The position numbers and the translations under genes were made by a program. This document shows, piece by piece, positions 7,201-14,202 of a DNA stretch of 28,772 bases. The DNA is from Haliea sp040222615 (GTDB taxonomy: Bacteria; Pseudomonadota; Gammaproteobacteria; Pseudomonadales; Halieaceae), in assembly GCF_040222615.1 (NCBI RefSeq), contig NZ_JAVKCQ010000093.1:1-28772 (forward strand). The letters are read 5' to 3'. Every line of letters starts with the position of its first letter. The first letter of the stretch is position 1. A model generated the notes under the pieces. That model made no database searches, was not told where the DNA came from, and worked only from the letters and a program-made list of their open reading frames with translations.

Positions 7201-10045
7201 GGTTACCGAGGACGCGACGGGGAATGTCATCAGCGTGGTTGATCCGGATGGTTCCGTGACGCGGCATTTCTACGACGGGCGCGGGAACCGAATTACAACG
7301 GTTGACGGGTCCGGGAACGAGACGCGTTATGAGTATGATCCCCTCGGGAGACAGGTTCGTCGCCTGCTTCCTGCCGGCAGTGTCTTTGAATCCAGCTACG
7401 ACCTGGAAGGCCGTCTCCTTACCGAGACCGATCCCTCTGGCAACGTGACGACCTACGAATACGACGCCGCCGGTCGAAACACCGTGCTGACCGACGCTCT
7501 CGGTAACCGCACCGTGTTCAGCTACGACCTTGTCGGCAACTTGACTTCCCGGCTCGACGCCCGCGGTAACCTCACCCGCTATCGCTACGACGCCCTCGAT
7601 CGGCTCTTAGAGACCGAATATCCGGATGGCACCCGTGATTCGACTGACTACGACGCGGTTGGCAACGTGGTCGCCGAAACTGACCGGCTGGGCAGGACCA
7701 GGAGTTACCGCTATGACGGCAACAGCAACCTGATTTCCGTGACGGAGACCCATGGCGCTGTGACCACGTTTAGCTATGACAAGAATGACAATCGCATCAG
7801 TCATACCGACGCCAACGGCCGCAAGACCCGTATGGTGTACGACGCCAATGATCGATTGATCGAGACGCAATACCCGGATGGCAGCACAGAGCGGTATGCG
7901 TACAACGCCGCGGGACAGGTTGAGCAAACCGTTCTTCCGGATGGCAAGTACATTGATGCCACCTTCGACGGGTTTGGACGGCCGACCGGCCGAGACCTCA
8001 GCGGCGAAAGCAGCGAGTCCTTCCGTTATGATGCGGAAGGTCGACTTGCCGGGGCAACGAACCTGTGGGGAACCGTTGAATACGACTACGATCCCGACGG
8101 CAGGGTCAGCGAGATCCGGTCAGAGGGTGGGCATAGTGTTCGGTATGATTACGACGGCGTTGGTAATCGTACATCCCTGACGACACAGGTGAATGGTCAG
8201 GCGGCGCGCACCACCAACTATACCTACGATGCATTGAACCGGCTGCACACTGTGGCCGAACCTGACGGTGATACCACGACCTACAGCTACGATCCGGTAG
8301 GTAATGTCGCTTCCATTGCTTATCCAAACGACGTGGTCAGCACGTTCACCTATGACAACGTCAACCAGCTCACTCGTATCGAGCATCGTAAGGGCGGGTC
8401 CACACTCGCGTCGTACGACTACACGCTCGACGCGGGGGGTCGACGCACGCGGGTAGACCACGGTAACGGCGAATCGGTTGTCTACAATTACGACGCTGCC
8501 GACCGACTGCTGCAGGAGACGCATCGCAATGCGGGCGGTGTCGTGATTTTCGAACAGACCTTCACCTACGATCCGGTTGGCAATCGACTGACTCGGCAGA
8601 TTTCGGGGCAGGCTCGAACCCTGCTGGCCTATGATTCGGCGGACAAGCTCCTGAGTGCGGGTACATCCAGCTTTTTTTATGACCCCAACGGCCGTCTCGT
8701 CTCGCGCACGGCTCCTCAAGGTACGATCAGCTATACCTACGATGCGGAGGGGCAACTGCTGCGCGTGACCACCTCTACCGGGACGACAAGCTACGCCTAC
8801 GATGCCCGAGGCAAGCGGCGGCAACGCACCGTGGGCGGCGACGAACAGAACTTTCTGTTTGATGAGAACAGTCTCACTGGCTACGACCAGACACTGGTCG
8901 CAGTCGACGGCAGTGACACCCCGCTAGCCGAGTATTACTGGGGTGATCGTCTGCTGTCGGCGGACGATGGCAGCAGTGACCGGTTCTACCATGCCGACGC
9001 TACTGGCAGCGTACGCCTTCTCACCGACGAGGCCGGTGGAGTGAGCGACAGCTACGATTACACGGCTTTCGGGTCCGTTCGGAGTCGCACGGGAAGCGCG
9101 GATAACCCCTATGGTTTCTCGGGGGAGTGGCAGGCCGGCGGGGAGGGACTGCTGTACCTTCGGGCGCGCTATTACGATCCGGGCACGGGGCGCTTCATCA
9201 GTCGCGATCCCTTCGGTGGCAATGCGCGGGATCCGGTATCGCTGCACCGCTACCTTTATGCCAACGCCAACCCCGTGATGTACAGCGATCCTTCTGGTGA
9301 GGTCACGCTGAAGGAACTGGGTATCGCGGCGGCGATCAATGCGGTTATCTCTATAGCTTCAGATGGAATACGGGCACTCCTGGGTGGCGAAGTCACTGTG
9401 AAAGAGGTTATCGTGAACGCGACAACGTCGGCGATTTTTGGTGCGATTGGTGGTGGCCTCGTCGGCAACGTGGCGAAAGGCTTTGCCACTGCAGCAACCG
9501 CTGCAACAAGGAAAGGCCTGCTATACGCCGGCATGATTGCCTCCAAAGCAGCCATCAACACATTTACCGGCGTGGCCGGAGCGATTTCTTCCAGCTTGCT
9601 GTTGGGCAACAAGCCGGCGGTGTCAGGCGGCAATGTAGTGCAGGTCTTTTTCATTAACATGATCGCGGAGACAGTCACGTTCGGCATCTGGAGTCCGGGA
9701 GTGTTCAAACCCGGTCCCTCCGAGGCGAGCCTGAGGGCTGCGACCAGCAGCGGCCCTGCCGGCACCCAGAGAACGGCGAGTCAGCTTTTGGCCAAATTGC
9801 AGCCGGGTGACGATGCGTTTGTCCTGCTGTCATACTACGCGCGTACTGATACTGGCAAAAAAGGTGCCCTGGCGTCTGCCCTTCTCGAGGATGTATCCAG
9901 TCAGTCGTTAATTATCATGCGGGCGGAGGTGATGGTTGGTCCGGGTAAGCTTTTCGCGAACTCGGCCGGATTTGACTTCTTTGTCGAGGGCGCTAAAAAA
10001 GCAACCGAAATTGGCTGGAACACGTATCGCGCGTCATCGCCTTGA
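1265..10045 (+). CDS. Giant secreted multidomain RHS/YD-repeat protein with cohesin-like, dockerin-like, Ig-like and FG-GAP propeller modules
   Basis: ATG 1265 follows GGGGAG by four bases; ATG 1247 in the same frame has a weaker site. The product is about 2926 aa. Modules (approximate residues): signal peptide 1-27 ending ARA; cohesin-like 28-160; hydrophobic hairpin 175-220; dockerin-like 224-276; Ig/putative-Ig 282-466; first half of a cadherin-like domain 468-540; FG-GAP/VCBS propeller 542-1040; second cadherin half 1040-1076; another Ig 1076-1162; PASTA-like 1164-1234; Ca/metal-binding DGDGDGFTPNEGDCND 1235-1279; Big-type and Ig-like 1281-1456; RHS entry region 1459-1650; roughly thirty or more YD repeats (RYDxxGxL style) 1660-2600; RHS core with YLRARYYDPGTGRFISRDP then NPVMYSDPSGE to about 2680. 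The last 245 residues are an Ala/Gly-rich hydrophobic stretch followed by an unrecognised domain. RHS proteins form hollow YD shells enclosing a cargo or toxin tail. The likely location is exported or on the cell surface. No immunity-like gene follows on this strand. Confidence 0.93.
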   Translation: MGDFFSVGGRCLGLVCLLLCSVDGARAQVSLTLGDASLAAGDSGSVTATIGTDGSAVALQFDILYDPAIVSIGTVNGGAVLTGSHSIASNPIGSGRDRVVITTAPVVALGAGGLATINLAVADTAVAGSTALTFDNVVISDAVAQAISPASLTPGTITITGGAHAPVEPEVIPASPAWALLLLMAIMVSLARRHAVLTWRGAAGSLLAFALLGTLAPLSQAQNLPGDANNDGLINAEDVRLIVERILERGLLPGDGDCNRDARINVLDTVCSQLPFEPGETAPIILGPGDRSIPAGTLFEMTLFAADPDPRATLAWELVSGPGGLSVSPAGVLSWTPGDGDVGDSAVTVRATDDTARTHEASFVITVFTETAAPQDNAPPVLTVPAAQTLRVGTPLSAQVSATDPDAGDTLTFRLINGPAGMSIDPDTGALSWTPQATQGRTADVVVEVADAAGAVDFGSFTVTATPLNTAPTAVDDVYIARKGETLMIPAPEGVLQNDSDPQGDALAGTRLTDPTKGTVDAFSADGSFSYTPVTAEPITIGIVEKCRTAARVSAGTMSAADVDGDGDVELVGLVGGGRNGLFTEVFVVDPSDCSSTTASISEDLGAASVTSLTTLVNLDDDPELELVSQYFRFNTQIPTTSFPQALYAVNLDGSQLANWPAEGLSEVVSFPRVGNAFHQNASPVPVDLDGDGDTELIVGFTNVGGVATFNNTFGNAVVAYDGRTGEILWEYIGGITRTVARAVTPTIVDLDMDGDTEIIWNQLVLDHEGNLLFELPVEQTIPGGGSDFLNVAIANFDNDAFPEILGIDASNFYLFSHDGAVQWQVPYDSRGFAAPYSDITVAELDGDPFPEFVMMLPSDGGSSVDRTLRAFDSDGQPLWDQVDEGFVVQTFTESRSSTPVAFDFNNDGIDELIQFKAPPLAMPGGGQQEGGLYIINGETGAVITFQPGLANNNYDQALTVADVDGDGSAEIITNMATEFGADTVQIWDNLPGEPFPPARGIRSGTNSHPTWINVDGSVPSSIAPHWLQPGRNGWHMIQPDIDPLEPERDSFTYSASDGEFDSATATVNIEVRPNGNPPFFLSEPDRATSAGVSYRYQPLVTDVDPGDAVSFELLNGPPGMTMDPATGAIDWYADSNGAYPVSLAATDTLGLSSAQIFTLTVGDPVAVPELIGLSEAGAGSALAAADLELGSRFFRSDPVVDAGIVLAQNPPAGAVAELGAAVRVTLSSGPSRADTDGDGDGFTPNEGDCNDEADAIYPGAPEIDGDGIDQSCNGIDGNKTLASIEVSPSDRRLLTGEPQPLRAMGIFTDGTAQDVTRLASWTRGPTFSANSAGNFTAEARLHGVTGSADFTVVARVDDDLAPIARIEAPGNGDALTAPVAVRGIASDTNRLRWQLAYRYAGEDDFIVFAEGTNTVSSGPFADFDPTTLLNGLYTLRLQVFDRGGNVSEDTITVMVDSQLKVGNFTLRYVDLQLPLNGIPITLARTYDSRDKRVGDFGVGWRLGLESIELRTNRELGSGWQVFRQGLSYGLADNDVHIAALRLPGGRIEAFEMVVAPKVSPIVPFPPFSQSVSFRALPGTLGTLTSLESNNVSILEPQPGPVSLRLDSDGSVYDPTLFRYTAPDGTQVDVDRVDGVQRIATPGGQVLTLTATSIAHSNGTVVNLERDALGRITRITDPVGFSQSYRYDTNGDLRTHSDQEDYVTRYDYDADHHIIGITDPLNRAIARNEYDELGRLISVTNGNGETTTFDHDVGARQEQITDADGFVTVYDYDENGNVIRVTDPLGGITTNTYDVRGNTLSTTNAEGETTTYSYDNRDNLLTETDPLGAVTRFTYDASDRVTREEDALGRQTRYAYGSNGRLKSIEDPAGNIRALTTDAAGNLVAETDGRGIVKRFEYDSRGFQTAYVDGRGNRLQRRFDANGNSLSREDARGGSDTYSRDGRGLLTAVTAPAGNTMGFGFNPLGELLSMQDADGNTVTVTEDATGNVISVVDPDGSVTRHFYDGRGNRITTVDGSGNETRYEYDPLGRQVRRLLPAGSVFESSYDLEGRLLTETDPSGNVTTYEYDAAGRNTVLTDALGNRTVFSYDLVGNLTSRLDARGNLTRYRYDALDRLLETEYPDGTRDSTDYDAVGNVVAETDRLGRTRSYRYDGNSNLISVTETHGAVTTFSYDKNDNRISHTDANGRKTRMVYDANDRLIETQYPDGSTERYAYNAAGQVEQTVLPDGKYIDATFDGFGRPTGRDLSGESSESFRYDAEGRLAGATNLWGTVEYDYDPDGRVSEIRSEGGHSVRYDYDGVGNRTSLTTQVNGQAARTTNYTYDALNRLHTVAEPDGDTTTYSYDPVGNVASIAYPNDVVSTFTYDNVNQLTRIEHRKGGSTLASYDYTLDAGGRRTRVDHGNGESVVYNYDAADRLLQETHRNAGGVVIFEQTFTYDPVGNRLTRQISGQARTLLAYDSADKLLSAGTSSFFYDPNGRLVSRTAPQGTISYTYDAEGQLLRVTTSTGTTSYAYDARGKRRQRTVGGDEQNFLFDENSLTGYDQTLVAVDGSDTPLAEYYWGDRLLSADDGSSDRFYHADATGSVRLLTDEAGGVSDSYDYTAFGSVRSRTGSADNPYGFSGEWQAGGEGLLYLRARYYDPGTGRFISRDPFGGNARDPVSLHRYLYANANPVMYSDPSGEVTLKELGIAAAINAVISIASDGIRALLGGEVTVKEVIVNATTSAIFGAIGGGLVGNVAKGFATAATAATRKGLLYAGMIASKAAINTFTGVAGAISSSLLLGNKPAVSGGNVVQVFFINMIAETVTFGIWSPGVFKPGPSEASLRAATSSGPAGTQRTASQLLAKLQPGDDAFVLLSYYARTDTGKKGALASALLEDVSSQSLIIMRAEVMVGPGKLFANSAGFDFFVEGAKKATEIGWNTYRASSP
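1770..1935 (+). other. Internal stop-transfer helix plus second signal-peptide-like segment inside the RHS protein
   Basis: The protein here reads PASPAWALLLLMAIMVSLARR, resembling an IPTL/PEP-CTERM-type tail (Pro-rich lead, aromatic, hydrophobic helix, Arg). It is followed at once by a second export-signal-like stretch (WRGAAGSLLAFALLGTL, then PLSQAQ) with a plausible signal peptidase site before the dockerin-like module. In-frame GTG 1850 and ATGs 1814 and 1823 could once have started a separate protein. Topology predicts cohesin outside, the RR loop in the cytoplasm, dockerin outside. Confidence 0.6.
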
Positions 10046-10114
10046 TCATGCGTCCTGCACGTTGCGACTGAATCCGTTAAAACACGTCTTTGGACGACTT
10101 TCAAAGTAACAACG

Positions 10115-10150
10115 CAACCCCCTGAGACCCCGCCGCTGCGGGGGTTGTTG
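10115..10150. terminator. Hairpin terminator between the convergent RHS and M24 genes
   Basis: CCCCGC (10128-10133), loop CGCT, GCGGGG (10138-10143) form a perfect 6-bp GC stem. An alternative wider stem pairs CAACCCCC (10115-10122) with GGGGGTTG (10140-10147). On the plus strand it is followed by the modestly T-rich TTGTTGTG. It lies about 70 bp after the RHS stop and about 45 bp before the M24 stop, so it could serve both genes. Nothing else is visible in 10046-10191. Confidence 0.6.
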
Positions 10151-10191
10151 TGTCCGCTTGCCGGCTCTCCCCACTTAACAATGAAGACCCG

Positions 10192-11454
10192 TCAGTCTAC
10201 CTCAATCAATTCCAGAGGATACTTGTAGATGCTGTCCGCCCCGTCCTCGCCAATCAGGAATACGTTTTCCATATGTGAAGGCCCGTAGCGGCTTCCGAAA
10301 TAAAGGCAGTCCACACTGAGCACCATGGATGGCTTGACCTCGAAGCCCTCTGTGGCAGCCAGTAGTCCGGTCGACGGAAAAGGCACGGGGCTTTCCAGCG
10401 GCACGCGTCCGATGGAATGGATAATCATCAGCAATTTTTCGGGGACAGTCAGATCCCGTGCTGTGGAAGAGCGAACTGACGCACAAATTTCAGCGGTATT
10501 CGCTCCGGGCTTCAGTTGCGCCACCATCTCTGAAAAACAGCGCTGAATTTGAGCATGCTGTTCGCGAAAGGCTGGAGGAGCCTCTCCGAAATGCGCTGTT
10601 CGATTGATATCAATCCAGGTATTTTTGTACCGCCCCTGCGTTTCAAGTATCGCGATATCACCATGGGAAAAGGGCTTGTCGTAGAACGTACGAAACAAAT
10701 CGGGCCTGAAGATGGTGTCATAGCTACCGCCAAACAACATCGGGCTATGGGGTAACGGGTCAATGTCCTCATCAATCATGAAGTGGGACACCCGCTTCTC
10801 GATCTCCGCCCAGCTTCGTCCACTGCGCAACTCGCCCACAGTGAATTCCATTACTCTATCGGCTTTTTTCCCGGTTTCGCGGAAGATATCCAGCTCAGCC
10901 GACGTTTTAATCGAGCGAGCGGCCATGATGGTTTCGAGTCCATCCGCGTATTTCTGTCCACTCGCCTGGTTCAGCGCCATACCGACACGCATATCATCAA
11001 ACAGTACAGTCTTGCCAACCAGTCCCTGGTGTCGGAGACACTCGGCCAGCGCATTGATGATGTTTGACGCACAGCTCCCATCAATACAGGTTGCGAGCGC
11101 ATTGAGCTCCTCGACTACATCGGCCGGCAGTTCCAGGTCCATGTCCACGGATCTGGCGGTGATACAAAAATTAAGGAAATCAAACGTTCGCAGGCGATCG
11201 AAGAGCAGATCCTGCCCCTCCCTCGCAGCCACGACCAGGCTAATCAGGCTTGCTTCCGGCAGGAACAGTGTCACAGGCAAATCAGCTGACGCCGGCAAAA
11301 ACACCGCGGATATTGGCTCTGGCAATCGCCACCCATCCATGACCGACTCAAATCCACTCAAATATCCCACGTTGTCGGTGGTGGTAAGCACCATGCCCGC
11401 AGCGCCAGATTCCAATAGCTTGGCACGTAGCCTATCGCTTGCTTCCCGTCTCAT
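10192..11454 (-). CDS. M24-family (Xaa-Pro dipeptidase/creatinase-like) metallopeptidase homologue
   Basis: Start ATG 11454 is set by AAAGGAG six bases upstream; the open frame continues further 5' but without support. The product is 420 aa, normal for the family. Residues 1-185 look like the creatinase N-terminal domain and 188-420 like the pita-bread M24 domain (AARSIKTSAELDIFRETGKK is a typical entry). Aligning the metal-ligand motifs, ILETQGRYKNTWIDINRT has Glu where most members have the first Asp, followed by the conserved second Asp. HSIG supplies the His, MVLSVDCLY has Asp in place of the usual Glu, and HMENVFLI keeps the last Glu. Two conservative ligand swaps leave activity uncertain. 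Substrates in this family include Xaa-Pro peptides, creatine and ectoine derivatives; no specific one is assigned. It is divergent from the aldo/keto reductase. Confidence 0.85.
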   Translation of the reverse strand: MRREASDRLRAKLLESGAAGMVLTTTDNVGYLSGFESVMDGWRLPEPISAVFLPASADLPVTLFLPEASLISLVVAAREGQDLLFDRLRTFDFLNFCITARSVDMDLELPADVVEELNALATCIDGSCASNIINALAECLRHQGLVGKTVLFDDMRVGMALNQASGQKYADGLETIMAARSIKTSAELDIFRETGKKADRVMEFTVGELRSGRSWAEIEKRVSHFMIDEDIDPLPHSPMLFGGSYDTIFRPDLFRTFYDKPFSHGDIAILETQGRYKNTWIDINRTAHFGEAPPAFREQHAQIQRCFSEMVAQLKPGANTAEICASVRSSTARDLTVPEKLLMIIHSIGRVPLESPVPFPSTGLLAATEGFEVKPSMVLSVDCLYFGSRYGPSHMENVFLIGEDGADSIYKYPLELIEVD

Positions 11455-11509
11455 AACAATCTCCTTTGAAGGCCAACTGACGTGGGATTGGTGCCTGCCC
11501 CGTGAATGC

Positions 11510-11534
11510 ATATTCTTGAATAAAATTCGAATAT
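11510..11534. promoter_or_regulatory. Nested inverted repeat upstream of the M24 gene (candidate operator)
   Basis: ATATTC (11510-11515) and GAATAT (11529-11534) are perfect inverted arms, and inside them GAAT (11518-11521) and ATTC (11525-11528) form a second pair around AAA. It sits about 55 bp upstream of the M24 start in the 340-bp divergent region 11455-11794. No regulator gene is adjacent, so the binding protein is unknown. The rest of this gap has no gene that I can support. Confidence 0.35.
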
Positions 11535-11794
11535 TGTCGACTATGTGACACCCCGTCAAGGGCGCGAGAATGGGATGAACTTCAACCCGTACTCATGAAG
11601 CCACAGCTGAATCCCTTACAACTGGCAGCGGCTCACTACAGGTTGGTGATAATCTTTGACACTGTTTAGTCATATATGGACGGCTTGCGCCACCTCAATA
11701 ATGGTGCTGTTGGGGGCTACTTTGATGAGCGGAAAATCCTTGCTGAGTATATGCTCGGCAACACTTGAATCTGGAGATAATTCGGGAAATGACT

Positions 11795-12784
11795 ATGGAA
11801 TATGTCAATGTCGGCAAATCCGGCTTGAAGGTGTCTCGCCTGACGCTGGGCTGCATGACCTACGGCAAGTCCGGTGGCGAGCACACCCACGATGCCTGGA
11901 CCCTCGATGAAGCACAGAGTCGCCCCTTCATCCAGCGTGCACTCGATTTGGGTATCAACTGCTTTGATACAGCAGACTACTACGCCCACGGTAAGAGTGA
12001 AGAAGTACTCGGTCGTGCGCTGAAAGACTTCGCACGACGCGAGGAGGTGGTGATTGCCACCAAGGTCTATTTTCCGATTTTCAAGGGCCCCAATGGTGGC
12101 GGCTTGTCCCGCAAGCACATTTTTGAAGCGGTGGACGCCAGCCTCCGGCGTTTGGGGACGGACTACATTGATCTCTATCAGATTCATCGCTGGGACTACC
12201 AGACGCCTATAGCAGAAACCATGGAAGCGCTTCACGACCTGGTGAAGGCCGGCAAGGTCCTGTACCTGGGGGCGTCCTCCATGCATGCCTGGCAGTTCAG
12301 CAAGGCACAGTACACAGCCCAGCTCAACGGCTGGACACGGTTGGTGTCCATGCAGCCCCAGTACAACCTGGTTTATCGCGAAGAGGAACGGGAAATGCTG
12401 CCCCTGTGCAACGACATGGGTGTGGGAGTCCTGCCCTGGTCGCCGCTGGCGCGAGGCTTTCTCGCGGGCAACGGTGGAGACAGGGCTCGCAATACCGCGC
12501 GTGCCGATGGCGACAAGGTTGCGCAACGGTTTTACTACCAGGACGCCGACTTTGCCGTCGCGGAGCGATTGCGGGAAGTGGCTTCAGACAGGGGCTTGCC
12601 CTCCATGCAGCTCGCTCTGGCTTGGGTACTGGCGAGGCCGGAGATTACCTCTCCCATTGTTGGTGCCAGCAAAATGCAGCACCTCGAGGATGCGGTCGCG
12701 GCACTGGAGATTGAGTTGAGCACGGAAGATCTGGCCCGATTGGAGGAGGTGTACCAGCCACACCGGGTTCTGGGCCATCAATAG
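11795..12784 (+). CDS. Aldo/keto reductase
   Basis: NAD(P)H-dependent reductase of carbonyl compounds, predicted cytosolic, 329 aa. MEYVNVGKSGLKVSRLTLGC is the classical AKR N-terminus, close to the YajO/YghZ-like bacterial group. The catalytic tetrad is visible: Asp58 (FDTAD), Tyr63 (DYYAHG), Lys90 (IATKVYF) and His131 (YQIHRWD). Late in the protein, PWSPLARGFLAG and the Ser/Gln cofactor region are as expected. ATG 11795 follows GGGAA by six bases; ATG 11789 two codons earlier is also possible. A longer frame from TTG 11765 is unlikely. It is divergent from the M24 gene. Its stop overlaps by 7 bp the end of the decayed convergent gene. The physiological substrate cannot be told from sequence; neighbouring P450 and SnoaL genes suggest a role in modifying a small organic compound. 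Confidence 0.92.
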   Translation: MEYVNVGKSGLKVSRLTLGCMTYGKSGGEHTHDAWTLDEAQSRPFIQRALDLGINCFDTADYYAHGKSEEVLGRALKDFARREEVVIATKVYFPIFKGPNGGGLSRKHIFEAVDASLRRLGTDYIDLYQIHRWDYQTPIAETMEALHDLVKAGKVLYLGASSMHAWQFSKAQYTAQLNGWTRLVSMQPQYNLVYREEEREMLPLCNDMGVGVLPWSPLARGFLAGNGGDRARNTARADGDKVAQRFYYQDADFAVAERLREVASDRGLPSMQLALAWVLARPEITSPIVGASKMQHLEDAVAALEIELSTEDLARLEEVYQPHRVLGHQ

Positions 12785-13170
12785 AGCTTCCCGCTTGATT
12801 GTTCGAATTGAAATGCGAAGTCGGAGCAGAGGATGCGGTCACCGGTGCCACGTTCTAGCTCTGATGTGTGTCCACGCAGTAGATAGGTGAGGCGAAATCC
12901 GTTGCCGAAGGAGTGGCTATAGCCGGCCCACGCCTCCACACGTGCGGTGTTCAAATCTCCCCGGTCATACTCTACATCGCTGTGTCTGAACTGGCCCTGC
13001 AAGAACGCGTTGTAGCCCCTGGCTTTTACTGCGGCGCCCAGGATCCAGTAACTGTCTGACTTGTACTGCTCATCCACGGCCTGATTGGCCTGCTCACCAT
13101 AGCTGGCCAGGTCTGAACGGGCGCTTCTGGCTGACCGCAGGCCCTGATTCTCAGTGTTCAGCCAGGTGAG
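12778..13170 (-). pseudogene. 5'-truncated outer-membrane protein fragment, resembling the C-terminus of LpxR (DUF2219)
   Basis: The frame is open from just after a TGA (13171-13173) to TGA 12778, about 130 residues with no credible start: only an internal GTG at 13077 with no Shine-Dalgarno. Coding character starts upstream of that GTG (WLNTENQGLRS), so the real beginning is missing. The pattern WILGAAVKARGYNAFLQG, then GFRLTYLLRGHTSELERG, ending DFAFQF, has alternating beta-strand residues and resembles the last strands of the LpxR lipid A deacylase barrel, where a wide Tyr/Phe-ended strand closes the pore. The LysR stop lies 43 bp upstream, leaving no room for the missing 5' part. I read it as a remnant from a rearrangement. 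The family assignment is tentative; the truncation is clearer. Confidence 0.5.
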
Positions 13171-13213
13171 TCACCGGAGGTAGAAAGAAAGGACGCTTCA
13201 GCCAGGGAGTGGC

Positions 13214-14110
13214 TCAGGGGCTGGGATTGAGCAACGGGTTCGTGCGGAGTTGTGCAACTGCGAGGTCGACAAAGGAGCGTATCTTGGCGTTGGCTTTTCG
13301 CCCCCCGAGATAGACGACGTGGACGGGCAGCGAGGGAGGCTCGTGGTCTTCCAGAACCAGCTGAAGCCTGCCGGAGTTGAGTTCTTCACAAACCTGATAG
13401 GACATGACGCGAGTCAAGCCGGCACCGGCAAGCGCGGCACTGACGGCCGCCGAATTCTGATTGCACTGGTAGCGAGGTAAAACCTTGACTCTCAGATCGC
13501 CGAACGTCCAGGTGCTGAGTGCTTCTACCGTGGTGGACTGGATAATGTCATGCCGGGTCAAATCCGCAGGTGTTTGTGGAACACCTCGTTCCTTCAGATA
13601 GGAAGGCGACGCGCATACCACGCGTCTGATATCGCCAACGTGGGTAGCAAACAGGCTCGAGTCGGCCAGATGGCCGATTCGTATTGCGATGTCGACGTTT
13701 TCTTCCAGAAGATTGACAACGTTGTCTTGAAATACCGAACTCACCGAAACCTTTGCGTGCCTCCTCAGATACGCAGTAATGACAGGTACGATATACCGCT
13801 GACCAAACAGTACGGGTGCTGTAACAGTGAGAACCCCGCTGGGTTCAGAGTAAATTCCCGTGACAGCGGCTTCGGCCTCTTCCACGCGCTCAAGTACTGA
13901 CTTGGCGTCGCTGTAGTAGCGCTGTCCGGAGTCGGTCAGCCTGACATGTCGTGTGGATCGGTGAAACAGGGGGATTCCCAGGGCGTTTTCCAGGCGCGCA
14001 ACTGAACGCGTAACAGCAGGCGCGGAGAGATCCAGGGCGCGGCTGGCATCCACAAAACTGCCTTCCTCGGCGACTGCAATGAAAACCCGCATTGCTTCCA
14101 GTTTATCCAT
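13214..14110 (-). CDS. LysR-family transcriptional regulator
   Basis: 298 aa from ATG 14110, which follows TTGGAG by five to six bases; an upstream in-frame ATG at 14152 lacks support. Residues 1-60 are the LysR winged helix (MDKLEAMRVFIAVAEEGSF, then SAPAVTRSVARLENALGIPL and the wing LTDSGQRYY). Residues 88-290 are the periplasmic-binding-protein-like effector domain, with features of the DmlR/CrgA-like group such as PVLFGQRYIVPVI and VDIAIRIGHLADSSL. It lies 92 bp downstream of the SnoaL-like gene on the same strand, so it may be the last gene of the P450-SnoaL transcript and act on it. The effector is unknown. Confidence 0.92.
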   Translation of the reverse strand: MDKLEAMRVFIAVAEEGSFVDASRALDLSAPAVTRSVARLENALGIPLFHRSTRHVRLTDSGQRYYSDAKSVLERVEEAEAAVTGIYSEPSGVLTVTAPVLFGQRYIVPVITAYLRRHAKVSVSSVFQDNVVNLLEENVDIAIRIGHLADSSLFATHVGDIRRVVCASPSYLKERGVPQTPADLTRHDIIQSTTVEALSTWTFGDLRVKVLPRYQCNQNSAAVSAALAGAGLTRVMSYQVCEELNSGRLQLVLEDHEPPSLPVHVVYLGGRKANAKIRSFVDLAVAQLRTNPLLNPSP

Positions 14111-14202
14111 TGTTCTCCAACTTTCCGGACTGGCTTCGACGTAGTATTGCACAGTGCGGCAGTTCGCTGCTGCGCGGGCATTCCATGCCGGCAGACCGGA
14201 GT

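Noticed and set aside
6047..7267. Long minus-strand open frame (406 codons) inside the RHS gene
   Set aside because: It is antisense to YD repeats, whose biased repeated codons keep the opposite strand open; no Shine-Dalgarno or domain is visible.
6250..9060. Possible CRISPR-like or tandem DNA repeat
   Set aside because: The repetition is of protein motifs (YD repeats) with variable DNA; there are no identical repeat units or spacers.
11656..11680. TTGACA followed by TATATG as an AKR promoter
   Set aside because: The spacing (about 11 bp) is too short for a sigma70 promoter.
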